The position numbers and the translations under genes were made by a program. 64,000 bases of DNA from Gemmiger sp. An50 (GTDB lineage Bacteria; Bacillota; Clostridia; Oscillospirales; Ruminococcaceae), in the NCBI RefSeq assembly GCF_002161595.1, contig NZ_NFID01000006.1, positions 95,473-159,472 of the forward strand, in the 5' to 3' direction. Positions 44,257-53,047 of this stretch are shown piece after piece. Below the pieces are notes generated by a model. That model made no database searches, had not been told where the DNA came from, and saw nothing but the letters and a program-made list of their open reading frames with translations. Numbering within the stretch: the first letter of the stretch is position 1; each line of letters opens with the position of its first letter.

Positions 44257-45150
44257 CTATTCTACCACAGCGCCAGTATTGTCTGCAAGCATTCTGCGCA
44301 AAGAAAAGGCCATGGTTTCCGGCTGCTCCAGCAGGGCTTCCTCGGCTTTTTCAAAGAACTCACAGTTGTCCCGGTGGACCACCGCCATGATGGTGGGGCC
44401 GGCACCGGAAATGTACACCGCGTAAGCGCCCAGGTCCCAGGCGATCTCGAACACCCGCTCGCCGCCGGGAATCAGAGGCAAACGGTACTGCTGATGCAGC
44501 GCGTCCTTGGTGGCAACCCGCAGCAGCTCGTAGTCACCGTCGCAGAAGGCAGCGGTGGCCAGCGCCGCGCGGGACAGATTGTACACCGCGTCCCGCCGGT
44601 CCACGGTTTTGGGCAGTGCCGCGCGGGCCTTTTCGGTGAGCAGCTTGAAGTTGGGGATGAAGGCGGCAAAGGCCAGCTCCTCATTGATCTCCTTGCGGGC
44701 GGTAAAAACCTGGCCCTCGTCGAACACGCTGCTCACAAAGCCGCCCAGCATGGCGGGAGCCACGTTGTCCGGATGGCCCTCGATGGAGGTGGCCAGGGTG
44801 AGCATCTGCCGCTTGGTGAGCGGGCTGCCCAGCAATGCATTTGCCCCCAGGATGCCCGCCACGATGCAGGCGGAGCTGGAGCCCAGGCCACGGGCCATGG
44901 GGATGGGATTTTCCTGCCGGATGCGCAGACCCTTGATGGGCTTGCCCAGCTGCTCATACACCGCCTTGGCGGAACGGTAGATCAGGTTGGAGGTACCGGT
45001 GGGCACCAGCGAGCCGTCGCTGGCCATGATGTCCAGCTTATCCCACTCTTCCATGGTCACGGTGTTGTGGAGCGAGAGCGCAAGGCCCAGCGCGTCGAAC
45101 CCGGCGCCCACATTGGCGCTGGTGGCGGGGACCAGAATCTTGACTGCCAT
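44257..45150 (-). CDS. thrB: Homoserine kinase
   Basis: GHMP-family kinase, 297 residues, converting homoserine to O-phosphohomoserine. PATSANVGAGFDALGLAL at the N-terminus and the ATP loop PMARGLGSSSACIVAG are diagnostic; YISGAGPTIMAV is the third GHMP motif. Lies between hom and lysC, 15 bp after hom. Confidence 0.95.
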   Translation of the reverse strand: MAVKILVPATSANVGAGFDALGLALSLHNTVTMEEWDKLDIMASDGSLVPTGTSNLIYRSAKAVYEQLGKPIKGLRIRQENPIPMARGLGSSSACIVAGILGANALLGSPLTKRQMLTLATSIEGHPDNVAPAMLGGFVSSVFDEGQVFTARKEINEELAFAAFIPNFKLLTEKARAALPKTVDRRDAVYNLSRAALATAAFCDGDYELLRVATKDALHQQYRLPLIPGGERVFEIAWDLGAYAVYISGAGPTIMAVVHRDNCEFFEKAEEALLEQPETMAFSLRRMLADNTGAVVE

Positions 45151-45165
45151 ATTGCCTGTACCTCC

Positions 45166-46383
45166 TTACTGTTCCAGACGGCGCAGCTCCATCTGCACAC
45201 TGCCGCCCAGGGCTTTCACCTGGCGGGCCGCTTCATAGAGCTTTTTCGGGGTGATGTTTTCGACCAGATAGGCTGCCTGGCCGCCGTCATCCGCCACCAG
45301 CTCGCCGGGACCATACAGACCGGGCAGCATGGAAGCGGCAAGTCCCTTCACCCGCACATAATATGTGGCGGGCTCGCCGCTGGTGAGCGGCGCGGGCAGC
45401 GCGGGAGAAGGCTCCCAGAAGATGCTGTCATGTACCGCTGCACCCTGCTGGGCTGCCAGAGCCAGATCGGCAACGATGGCGCTGGCGGTGGGCAGCTTGC
45501 CCGCGCCGCGGCCGTAGAAGAACACGTCGCCCACCATATCGCCCCGTACCAGAACGCCATTGAATACCTCCTCCACACCGGCCAGCTGATCCTCCAGCGG
45601 CACCAGCATGGGCTCCACACCCACCGCCGGACCCGATTCGGTCTGCCGCGCCCAGGCGATCAGCTTCACCGCGCAGCCCAGCCGGGCAGCGGCGCGCAGA
45701 TCAAAGGGCTCCAGTCCCCGGATACCACGGGTGGGAATGTTCTGGGTATGGACCTGCTTGCCAAAGGCAAGGCTGGCCAGAATCGCGATCTTGCGGCAGG
45801 CGTCCGGACCATCCACGTCATCCGAGGGGTCTTTGGTCTCGGCGTAGCCCAGCTGCTGAGCTTCTTTGAGTGCGGCGGCAAAGTCCATGTTCTCCCGGCT
45901 CATGCGGGTGAGCATGTAGTTGGTGGTGCCGTTCACGATGCCGTAGACCTCCGCCACCTGGTTTGCCAGCAGGCTCTGACACATGGGGGTGATCAGCGGC
46001 ATACCGCCGCCCACGCTGGCCTCAAACAGGAAGGCCACGCCCTTTTCCTTCGCCAGTGCCAGCAGCTCGGCGCCATGGGTGGCCACCAGCTCCTTGTTGC
46101 TGGTCACCACACTGCGGCCGCTGGCCAGCAGCGCCTTCACATAAGGATATGCAGCTTTCACGCCTCCGATGGCTTCTGCCGCCATGGTGATCTCAGGATC
46201 GTTCAGAATATCGTCGATGCTGCTGGTGAACAGCTCAGGGTTTTCGGTAACTTCCAGCACCAGCACCCGCTTGACCCGGATCTCCTGGCCCGCCCGCCGG
46301 GCAATGAGTCCGGCGTTTTTCTGCAGCACGTCATACACGCCGCTGCCCACGGTGCCAAAGCCCAGGATCGCAATGTTGATCAT
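45166..46383 (-). CDS. hom: Homoserine dehydrogenase
   Basis: 405 residues. NAD(P)-binding GFGTVGSGVYDVL at the N-terminus and the catalytic-domain signature with KDPSDDVDGPDACRKIAILA. Reduces aspartate semialdehyde to homoserine. No C-terminal ACT domain is obvious within it; an ACT protein is encoded immediately upstream instead. Confidence 0.95.
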   Translation of the reverse strand: MINIAILGFGTVGSGVYDVLQKNAGLIARRAGQEIRVKRVLVLEVTENPELFTSSIDDILNDPEITMAAEAIGGVKAAYPYVKALLASGRSVVTSNKELVATHGAELLALAKEKGVAFLFEASVGGGMPLITPMCQSLLANQVAEVYGIVNGTTNYMLTRMSRENMDFAAALKEAQQLGYAETKDPSDDVDGPDACRKIAILASLAFGKQVHTQNIPTRGIRGLEPFDLRAAARLGCAVKLIAWARQTESGPAVGVEPMLVPLEDQLAGVEEVFNGVLVRGDMVGDVFFYGRGAGKLPTASAIVADLALAAQQGAAVHDSIFWEPSPALPAPLTSGEPATYYVRVKGLAASMLPGLYGPGELVADDGGQAAYLVENITPKKLYEAARQVKALGGSVQMELRRLEQ

Positions 46384-46463
46384 AAATCCTCCCCGCCCGG
46401 CGCAAAGCCGCCGGGCACTTGTGATGAAAAATGGAAAAACGGCCCCCGGCCGTTTTGGCGGCG

Positions 46464-46889
46464 TTACACGCCCTGATGCACCTCGACCACAGCGCGCTGC
46501 TGCGCCAGCTGGGCCAGCATCTCCTCGATGCTCACCCGCAGGGTATCGGTGCGCACAGTGACCTCCACCTTGGCCGCGCCGTTTTCCGGCGTGGCCTGGT
46601 TGATGGTGACCACGCTGCCGCCTGCGGCAGAAATGCCGCCCAAAAGCGCCTGCAGTGCACCGTTCTCGTCCAGCAGGGTGGCCAGCACCGTGATGATCTG
46701 TTGGGTGCTGCGGGCATCAAAGATGCAATCCTTATATTTATAGAACGCGCTGCGGGAAAGATCCACCGCCCGGGTGGCCGCCGAGATGTTGCGGGCTTCG
46801 CCGCTGGCGAGCAGCTCCTTCGCCTTGAGAACTTTCAGAAAAACCTCGGGCAGGACCGCTGCGTCCACCATCAGAAAATGCCGTTTCAT
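46464..46889 (-). CDS. ACT-domain regulator (UPF0735/PheB-like)
   Basis: 141 residues. An N-terminal helical segment with HTH-like character (NISAATRAVDLSRSAFYKYKD) is followed by one ACT domain (ITVLATLLDENGALQALL). Homologues are conserved upstream of hom in Firmicutes and are presumed amino-acid-responsive regulators, though the ligand and target are not established. ATG at 46889; its ribosome binding site is weak (GGGG at ~14 nt). First gene of the hom-thrB-lysC operon. Confidence 0.85.
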   Translation of the reverse strand: MKRHFLMVDAAVLPEVFLKVLKAKELLASGEARNISAATRAVDLSRSAFYKYKDCIFDARSTQQIITVLATLLDENGALQALLGGISAAGGSVVTINQATPENGAAKVEVTVRTDTLRVSIEEMLAQLAQQRAVVEVHQGV

Positions 46890-46931
46890 GCTGTTTTGTA
46901 CACCCCTTGAACACATTTGTTTTTACGCATG

Positions 46932-46959
46932 TGTATAGTGTACCACTTTAGCAGGTCAA
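46932..46959 (-). promoter_or_regulatory. Promoter of the ACT-hom-thrB-lysC operon
   Basis: Minus-strand TTGACC (46954-46959), 16 nt, TATACA (46932-46937). No T-box-like leader is visible in the short distance to the ATG. Confidence 0.6.
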
Positions 46960-47037
46960 AACGCAAGATGCTGTTTTAATTTTGTGAAAACCCGCACATT
47001 TCTCACCCACGCTCGGTTTTGTATGCACAGAATGCAC

Positions 47038-47080
47038 AAAAAAGCCTGCTGTGCGTTCACGGCGTACAGCAGGCTTTTTC
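47038..47080 (-). terminator. Terminator of the class A PBP gene
   Basis: AAAAAAGCCTGCTGT / ACAGCAGGCTTTTT perfect stem. Confidence 0.92.
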
Positions 47081-47091
47081 AAATCAGTTTT

Positions 47092-49614
47092 TTACGGATG
47101 CATCGGGCAGATGCCGGGCATGTTGTCTTCGGTGTAGTAGCCGGTCTGCCGGTTGGGGCAATTGGCTCCGGCCAGCTCGCCGCTGTCCACACAGAAGGCG
47201 GCTGTCTTCACGTCCTCGCTCACCGGGAACTGCTTGACCTCCAGACCTTCCTGCACGGTCTCCATGTAGGATTTCCATACCTTCTGGATGGCCTTGGCGT
47301 TTCTGGCGCCCGCCTTGCTCATGTCGTAGGGCTTGTCGTAACCCCACCACATGCTGGTCACGTAATAGGGGGTCAGGCCCACAAAGGTATAATCCTTGTT
47401 GTCGGTGGTGGTACCGGTCTTGGCGGCGGCTTCCATCTCACCGCTGGGCTTCATACCGCTGGCGGTACCGCTATTCAGAACCCCCTGCAGCAGGCGGTTC
47501 ATGATCATGGCGGTGCTCTCCTTGATGGCCTGGGTGTGCACCACGTTGATCTCGTTATCGATCAGCACCTCACCGGTGGTGGCGTATTCCACACGGGTGT
47601 ACAGGTGCGGGGTCACATATTCGCCGCCGTTGCCGAACATCAGGTAGGCGCCCGCCAGCTCGATGGGAGTGGCGCCGCCGTTCTGGCTGCCCAGCACAAT
47701 GGGCGCCAGATCCATATCGTTCTCGTTCAGATGGGCCATGCCCACGGTATCCTTGGCGAAGTTGTACATGGACTCCACGCCCACCAGCTGGCCCACCTGC
47801 ACCGCAACGGTATTCAAAGAGTGAGCGATGGCGTAGTTCACGTTTACGGTGCGCTCGCCGTGGCCGGTACTGGTCTCATAGTTCTGGGGCCAGTCGCGCC
47901 AGATGCCGGGATTCGCCAGAACCTCGGGCGCGTCGTTCTCAAACATCTTGTCCCGGTACTGGGGGTAGTTGTTTTTCTGGCTGTCCAGCAGAACCTTACC
48001 CACACCCATATCCACAAAGTTGGTGGAGTAGTTGATCCAGCCCATGTCGATGCTCAGGGAATAGGCTGCGATGGGCTTCATGGTAGAACCGGTCTGCCGT
48101 GCCACATTGGCCCGGTTCAGGCTCAGGTCGGTGGTCTTTTCGCCCAGGCCGCCCACCAGCGCCTTGATCTCGCCGTTGTAGTCCATGGTCACCATGGCCA
48201 CCTGGCTGTGGACCTTCTTATAGTAGTAGACCTTGCCGTCCTTATCGGTCTTGGTTTTCAGGCTGCCGTCCTCATTGTAAACGACGCCCTCTTCCTTGGT
48301 CAGGTCCTCCTCGGTCTTGCTGCCCAGCTCGAACTCCTCTTCCCGTTCCATCCAGGGAATGCTCTCGTCTTCGTTGAGCAGAGCCTTCTCCATCTCTTCC
48401 TGCAGATAGGGATCTACCGTGGCATAGATGCGCAGGCCGCCGTTGAAGATCTCGTTCTCCGCCTCGGCCTCGGTCCAGCCCAGCTCGTTCACCAGCTGCT
48501 GCTTCAGCTCGGTGTAGACCGCGTCGCTGAAGTAGGAGCGAACGCCGGTGCTGCTCGAGTTGTCTGTATCGGTCTCGGCCAGGGTCAGGGGCGAATTCGC
48601 CGCCTCATTGTACTCTTCCTCGGTCAGGTGGCCCTGGTCGTACATGTTCCACAGCATCAGGTTGCGGCGCTGCAGATGCTCTTCCGGGTTTTTGTAGGGG
48701 TTGTAGGTATTGGGGCTCTTGGTGATGGCCGCGATGCTGGCGCACTCGGCAGCGGTCAGCTGGCTCAGATCATCCTTGCCGAAGTACTGAATGGCCCCGG
48801 CCTTTACGCCGGCGGTGTTGCCGGTCAGGCTGATGGTATTCAGGTAAGTCTCCAGGATGGTGTCCTTATTATAGCGGTTATCCAGGCCCCAGGCGCGGAA
48901 GATCTCGCGGATCTTACGCATGGCGTCCTGCTCATCGTCGCCGGTGAGGTTCTTGATCAGCTGCTGCTCCAGGGTGGACGCACCCTGGCGGCCGCCGAAC
49001 AGCTTGATGGGGGTATACTCGTTGATGGCCGCGGCGATGGTGCGCTTGAAGCTCACGCCGTGATGCTCGTAGAAGTCCTTATCCTCGGTGCAGATAAACG
49101 CCCACTTCAGATAGGGGCTGGAATCGATCTCGCTCAGCTCGGCCCACTCACGGTTGTTGGTGCGGTAGAAGTCCTCGTATTCCACCCACTCGCCGGTGTT
49201 GTGGTCCTTGGCCATGATCCAGGTGGTCTGAGCCAGCTTGACCTCGGTCAGGTCCAGGTTGTCATCTGCAGTGGCTTCCACCAGATACAGGCTCAGCGCA
49301 ACAGCCACCACGCTGGCCACCATCACGCCCAGACAGAAGCAGACAGCGATGAAACGAAACAGGCCGCCGAAAAAGCGGCGCACGCCGCTCTTTTTCTTCC
49401 GTTTCGGGGTATGCCCGCCGGAATGGGGCGCGCCGGAAGAACCCTGGCCACCGGTTCGCGGAGCGCCGGTGCTGCGCTGAGCGCCGGCCGCCGCGCTGCG
49501 GTTGACCGTGCGCTGCGTGCCCGTGCTGGGCGTGCGGTTTACCCGGCGGGGCGCACTCTGGCCGCTCTGGCTGTTTTGCGGGCGCCGGATATTGCGGTGT
49601 TCGTTGTTTTCGAT
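47092..49614 (-). CDS. Class A penicillin-binding protein (PBP1A-like), apparent ATC start
   Basis: Bifunctional peptidoglycan synthase, about 840 residues. A Ser/Thr/Gly/Arg-rich cytoplasmic tail leads to one membrane anchor (FRFIAVCFCLGVMVASVV). The GT51 domain has EDKDFYEHHGVSFKR and GASTLEQQLIKNL. The transpeptidase has STMK (SxxK), SLN (SxN) and KTGTT. No ATG, GTG or TTG lies near the only good ribosome binding site, AAAGGAGG at 49623-49630. Eight nt downstream, in frame, is ATC (codon 49614-49612). The first ATG in the frame (49887) would add ~90 residues with no protein-like character. Confidence 0.9.
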   Translation of the reverse strand: MENNEHRNIRRPQNSQSGQSAPRRVNRTPSTGTQRTVNRSAAAGAQRSTGAPRTGGQGSSGAPHSGGHTPKRKKKSGVRRFFGGLFRFIAVCFCLGVMVASVVAVALSLYLVEATADDNLDLTEVKLAQTTWIMAKDHNTGEWVEYEDFYRTNNREWAELSEIDSSPYLKWAFICTEDKDFYEHHGVSFKRTIAAAINEYTPIKLFGGRQGASTLEQQLIKNLTGDDEQDAMRKIREIFRAWGLDNRYNKDTILETYLNTISLTGNTAGVKAGAIQYFGKDDLSQLTAAECASIAAITKSPNTYNPYKNPEEHLQRRNLMLWNMYDQGHLTEEEYNEAANSPLTLAETDTDNSSSTGVRSYFSDAVYTELKQQLVNELGWTEAEAENEIFNGGLRIYATVDPYLQEEMEKALLNEDESIPWMEREEEFELGSKTEEDLTKEEGVVYNEDGSLKTKTDKDGKVYYYKKVHSQVAMVTMDYNGEIKALVGGLGEKTTDLSLNRANVARQTGSTMKPIAAYSLSIDMGWINYSTNFVDMGVGKVLLDSQKNNYPQYRDKMFENDAPEVLANPGIWRDWPQNYETSTGHGERTVNVNYAIAHSLNTVAVQVGQLVGVESMYNFAKDTVGMAHLNENDMDLAPIVLGSQNGGATPIELAGAYLMFGNGGEYVTPHLYTRVEYATTGEVLIDNEINVVHTQAIKESTAMIMNRLLQGVLNSGTASGMKPSGEMEAAAKTGTTTDNKDYTFVGLTPYYVTSMWWGYDKPYDMSKAGARNAKAIQKVWKSYMETVQEGLEVKQFPVSEDVKTAAFCVDSGELAGANCPNRQTGYYTEDNMPGICPMHP

Positions 49615-49901
49615 GGGGACCGCCTCCTTTGCGGAAATAATTCGTTGTGAGAATGGGGCGTCGCCGCAGGGCGCGTTTCGCCCCGGGCAGCCCTGCCGGA
49701 ATGCCGCCGAAGCTGCTTTGCCGGCAAAGCCGGGCAGGCCCGCAGGCTTTTCAAAAAGCCTTTCACATTCAGGCGCTGCTCTGCCTATTTTGATATTATA
49801 GCACAAATGCCTGCCGCAAGTACAGCAAAAACGGAATTTCACATCCTGCCGTTTGAAACGCACCTGCCCGGGCCATACTGTTTCCAAAGAGGTGAATCGC
49901 T
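49615..49901. other. GC-rich leader and divergent promoter region upstream of the PBP gene
   Basis: A perfect TATAAT with extended TG (minus strand, 49795-49803) probably starts the PBP transcript, leaving a ~170-nt leader (49631-49790) full of GC-rich inverted repeats such as TGCCGG/CCGGCA. The far end also carries the ribosome binding site of the plus-strand small membrane protein gene. No gene is seen in the leader itself. Confidence 0.5.
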
Positions 49902-50207
49902 ATGCCGAAAGTATGGATCTATCTTCTCGCCCTGCTCTGTGTGCTGGGCCTTGCCGTGAGTGTGGCTGTGTTTGCCCTGCGTCCGTTTGAAAACAAATCG
50001 CCCGACGCTAGCTATACTCTGCGCGACTGGCACGGCAAGCTGGCCCTGTTCGCCCCCGGGGAATCCGGCGAGGAGGACCAGCCCGTGGAAGTGTATGATG
50101 TTTACACTCATCTTCTGCCCGAGAGCGATGTGCTGAGCCTGCAGGCGGGCATCCCGCTGGAAAGCCAGGAGCAGCTGCAGCGGCTTTTGGAGGATTTTGG
50201 CTTATGA
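49902..50207 (+). CDS. Small membrane-anchored protein of unknown function
   Basis: 101 residues. One N-terminal hydrophobic segment (about 5-27) followed by a ~70-residue extracytoplasmic domain: SYTLRDWHGKLALFAPG, then VYDVYTHLLPESDVLSLQAGIPLESQEQLQRLLEDFG. Similar short proteins occur in Oscillospiraceae, but I know of no function for them. AGAGGTGAA precedes the ATG. It is transcribed away from the PBP gene. Confidence 0.75.
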   Translation: MPKVWIYLLALLCVLGLAVSVAVFALRPFENKSPDASYTLRDWHGKLALFAPGESGEEDQPVEVYDVYTHLLPESDVLSLQAGIPLESQEQLQRLLEDFGL

Positions 50208-50244
50208 CGCGTTGCGCGCCGCCGGGGTTTATAGTATAATTAAA

Positions 50245-50416
50245 GGCAACACCGCACAATTCACATTGAACGGTTCAGGCGGCGTATCACGCCAAAATTT
50301 TCCGTGCTATTTTCCAAAAATGCTCGCCAATCCACCAAGGATTGGCTGTGCTTTTTGGTTCATATCACAAAAAATTTTCCGGCGCGCTCCACCACCTGGA
50401 ATTGTGCGGTATTGCC
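50245..50416 (+). repeat. Intergenic repeat element, copy 2 of 3
   Basis: About 172 bp. Terminal arms GGCAACACCGCACAATTC and its near-complement pair perfectly over CGCACAATTC, with a change compensating the copy-1 base. Flanked by TAAA on both sides, a possible 4-bp target duplication. Lies between the small membrane protein gene and the FkbH-like gene. The 11-nt stretch 50264-50274 differs completely from the other copies while the rest is near-identical. Confidence 0.92.
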
Positions 50417-50505
50417 TAAACTGCATGTGACGGGCCCTGCTTGCGCCCGCGGCTTTGGCCGCCGCCTTCCGGCGGGTCATGACTTCTGCGAGGAGGAATT
50501 TTGCC

Positions 50506-52284
50506 GTGAACTGTTTTGATTATCCCCTGGACCCGGCCTATCTGCTGCAAAAGAAGCGCAGCCTTAAACGCCAGCTGCTGGAAAAGCAGGGTCTGATCGA
50601 AAAGAAAGTCGCCATCATGAGCGGCAGCACCATTGGCGAGATCAAAAATATCCTGGAGCTGTTTTTGCTGGAAAACGGCATCAAGCCCACCTTCCATGAG
50701 GGCGCTTACGCACTGTTCTATGAAAACCTGGTCTTTGACGACGGTTCGCTGAAGGCCTTTGCGCCGGATGTAATCTACATCCACACCAGCGTGCGCAACA
50801 TCAAGCTCTGGCCGGACGCCGCCGACGAGCCCTCCCGGGTGGAGGAGAAGCTGAACGCGGAATACAGCCGCTTCGAGCAGGCCATCCGGGCCGCGCTTTC
50901 CTTCGGCTGCCCGGTCATTGCCAACAACTTCGATCTGCCGGTCTACCGTGTAATGGGCAACCGGGAGGGCGTGGACTGCCACGGCCGGGTGCGCTTTGTG
51001 CGCCAGCTGAACGAGAAGCTGGCCGCCCTGGCGGAGGCCACTCCCAACCTTTATCTGAACGACCTGGCCTACCTGCAGGCGGTGCATGGCATGGATGCCT
51101 TCAGCAGCCAGACCGCATGGTACGCCTACAAGTATGCGGTGAGCATCGACTGCATCCCCTATCTGTGTCAGAGCGTGGCCAACATCATCAAGAGCCTGCT
51201 GGGCAAGAACAAGAAAGCCCTGGCGCTGGATCTGGACAACACCCTGTGGGGCGGCATCATCGGCGACGACGGCCCCGAGGGCATCGTGATGGGCAACGAG
51301 ACCCCCGCCGGTATGGCCTACGCGGAGTTCCAGAGCTACTTAAAGGAGCTGTCCAAACTGGGCATCCTTTTGAATGTATGCAGCAAGAATGAGGAGAAGA
51401 TCGCCCTGACCGGCTTCGAGCGGGCAGATACCGTGCTCAAGCGGGACGACTTCCTCTGCTTCAAGGCCAACTGGGAGCCTAAGAGCCGGAACATCGCGGC
51501 CATGGCCCAGGAGATCAACATCCTGCCGGAGAGCTTCGTGTTCGTGGACGACAACCCCGCCGAGCGGGAGATCGTGCGCCAGGAGCTGCCGGGCGTGACC
51601 GTGCCCGAGCTGGGCGCGCCGGAAGAGTACATCGCGGCCATCGACCGCAGCGGCTACTTTGAGGTGACCACCCTCTCGGCGGACGACAAAAAGCGTGCCA
51701 GCATGTACAAGCAGAATCTGGAGCGGGCCCAGCTGGAGCAGAGCTTCGGCGATTACAACGACTATCTGAAGAGCCTGGAGATGCACTGCGAGATCGGCGC
51801 CTTTGACGAGCCCCACGCCGAGCGCATCACCCAGCTGATCAACAAGACCAACCAGTTCAACCTGACCACCCGCCGCTACACCGCCGCCGAGGTGGAGGGC
51901 ATCATGGCCGATCCGGCTTACATCACCCTCTACGGCCGCCTGGTGGACAAGTTCGGCGACAACGGCCTGGTCACCGCCATGATCGGCCACATCCAGGACA
52001 ACGTGCTGGATATGGACCTGTGGATCATGAGCTGCCGCACCTTCAAGCGCCGCCTGGAGCACGCCATGTTCGACGAGCTGGTGCGCCGCGCCGCCGCTGC
52101 CGGAGTGGAAAAGATCGTGGGCCACTACTACCCCACCGCAAAAAATTTGCTCGTTCGCGATTTTTATGCTACAATCGGTTTTGAACAAACCGCCCAGGAT
52201 GACCAGGGCAACCTGACCTTCGAATTCACCGGCTTTGCGGGCTACCAGCCTCAGTGCGGTGTAATGGAGATCGAGATCGTTTAA
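50506..52284 (+). CDS. FkbH-like HAD-superfamily protein
   Basis: 592 residues, the usual length of FkbH-type proteins. An N-terminal SGNH-like/uncharacterised region (IMSGSTIGEIKNILELFL, about 38-55) is followed by a HAD phosphatase domain with LALDLDNTLWGG (motif I, ~240), VCSKNEE and FVDDNPAEREIV, and a C-terminal GNAT-like region (KFGDNGLVTAMIGHI, LEHAMFDELVRRAA). Known FkbH proteins load glyceryl units from 1,3-bisphosphoglycerate onto an ACP. The ACP gene follows directly, which fits that role. GTG at 50506 with AGGAGGAA upstream is preferred over the ATG 17 codons earlier. Confidence 0.87.
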   Translation: MNCFDYPLDPAYLLQKKRSLKRQLLEKQGLIEKKVAIMSGSTIGEIKNILELFLLENGIKPTFHEGAYALFYENLVFDDGSLKAFAPDVIYIHTSVRNIKLWPDAADEPSRVEEKLNAEYSRFEQAIRAALSFGCPVIANNFDLPVYRVMGNREGVDCHGRVRFVRQLNEKLAALAEATPNLYLNDLAYLQAVHGMDAFSSQTAWYAYKYAVSIDCIPYLCQSVANIIKSLLGKNKKALALDLDNTLWGGIIGDDGPEGIVMGNETPAGMAYAEFQSYLKELSKLGILLNVCSKNEEKIALTGFERADTVLKRDDFLCFKANWEPKSRNIAAMAQEINILPESFVFVDDNPAEREIVRQELPGVTVPELGAPEEYIAAIDRSGYFEVTTLSADDKKRASMYKQNLERAQLEQSFGDYNDYLKSLEMHCEIGAFDEPHAERITQLINKTNQFNLTTRRYTAAEVEGIMADPAYITLYGRLVDKFGDNGLVTAMIGHIQDNVLDMDLWIMSCRTFKRRLEHAMFDELVRRAAAAGVEKIVGHYYPTAKNLLVRDFYATIGFEQTAQDDQGNLTFEFTGFAGYQPQCGVMEIEIV

Positions 52285-52299
52285 AAAGGAGTTTTTCAA

Positions 52300-52542
52300 A
52301 TGGATAAGCAGAGCATTTTTGACGCTGTACAGCAGATCTTCCGCGACAACTTTGACGACGAGGAGCTGGTGATCACCCGCGAGACCTGCGCCGACGACAT
52401 CGAGGATTGGGACAGCCTGGAGCAGATCAACCTGCTGACCGCCATGGAGAAGAAGTTCGGCTTGAAGTTCAAGCTGGACGACGTGCGCGGCCTGGAGAAC
52501 GTGGGCGACCTGCTGGATCTGATCGAGCGTCTGACCGCGTAA
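52300..52542 (+). CDS. Acyl carrier protein, stand-alone
   Basis: 80 residues with the phosphopantetheine attachment motif DSLEQ, Ser39 being the modified residue. Acidic helical protein starting MDKQSIFDAVQQIFRDNF. AAAAGGAG lies before the ATG, 15 bp after the FkbH-like gene. It is a dedicated carrier for this cassette rather than the fatty-acid AcpP, judging by context; no fatty-acid synthesis genes are near. Confidence 0.9.
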   Translation: MDKQSIFDAVQQIFRDNFDDEELVITRETCADDIEDWDSLEQINLLTAMEKKFGLKFKLDDVRGLENVGDLLDLIERLTA

Positions 52543-52620
52543 ACGACCGAAAAAAGGGGCTGGGCTGCGGGCCCGGCCCCTTTTCTGTTTGAGCCCTTTT
52601 TAAAAGGAGGACATATTTCC

Positions 52621-53037
52621 ATGAACAGCTACACTCTGGCGGACATCACCCCCGGCATGACCGAAAGCTTCACCGTGACCGTGACCGCTGAAATGATGGA
52701 TGCCTTTTACGCCATCACCGGCGACAACAGCCCCATCCACATGAGCGAGGAATACGCCGCCGGGCGCGGCTTCCCCGGCCGTGTGGTCTACGGCATGCTG
52801 GGCGCCAGCTTCTTTTCCACCCTTGCGGGCGTCTACCTGCCCGGCGAACACTGCCTGTTGCACAGCGTGGAATCCAAATTCGCCAAGCCCATCTTCCTCG
52901 GCGATACTCTGACCATCACCGGCAAGGTGGACGAGGTGAACGAGGTATTCGGCGAGATCACCATCAAGGCGACCATCACCAATCAGGACGGCAAAAAAGT
53001 GACCCGCGGCGTCATCAAGGCGGGCGTGGCAAAATAA
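52621..53037 (+). CDS. MaoC-like hot-dog dehydratase/hydratase
   Basis: 138 residues. The R-hydratase motif D-x4-H is present (D35-N-S-P-I-H40 in ITGDNSPIHMSEEYA). Such enzymes hydrate or dehydrate (R)-3-hydroxyacyl thioesters. AAAAGGAGG precedes the ATG. The next gene starts 10 bp downstream. Together with ACP and SDR it forms a reductive beta-carbon processing set, but no ketosynthase is present in the window. Confidence 0.85.
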   Translation: MNSYTLADITPGMTESFTVTVTAEMMDAFYAITGDNSPIHMSEEYAAGRGFPGRVVYGMLGASFFSTLAGVYLPGEHCLLHSVESKFAKPIFLGDTLTITGKVDEVNEVFGEITIKATITNQDGKKVTRGVIKAGVAK

Positions 53038-53047
53038 GGAGGACTTT

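Noticed and set aside
42928..46476. 1182-codon open frame on the plus strand
   Set aside because: Antisense to the well-supported aspartate kinase, homoserine kinase and homoserine dehydrogenase genes, and no domain is seen.
46890..46931. T-box or threonine attenuator before the hom operon
   Set aside because: The distance from promoter to ATG is only about 40 nt, too short for a T-box, and no leader peptide rich in Thr is present.
47092..49887. PBP starting at the ATG at 49887
   Set aside because: The extra ~90 residues are cysteine- and proline-rich without similarity to PBP tails, and would ignore the good ribosome binding site further down.
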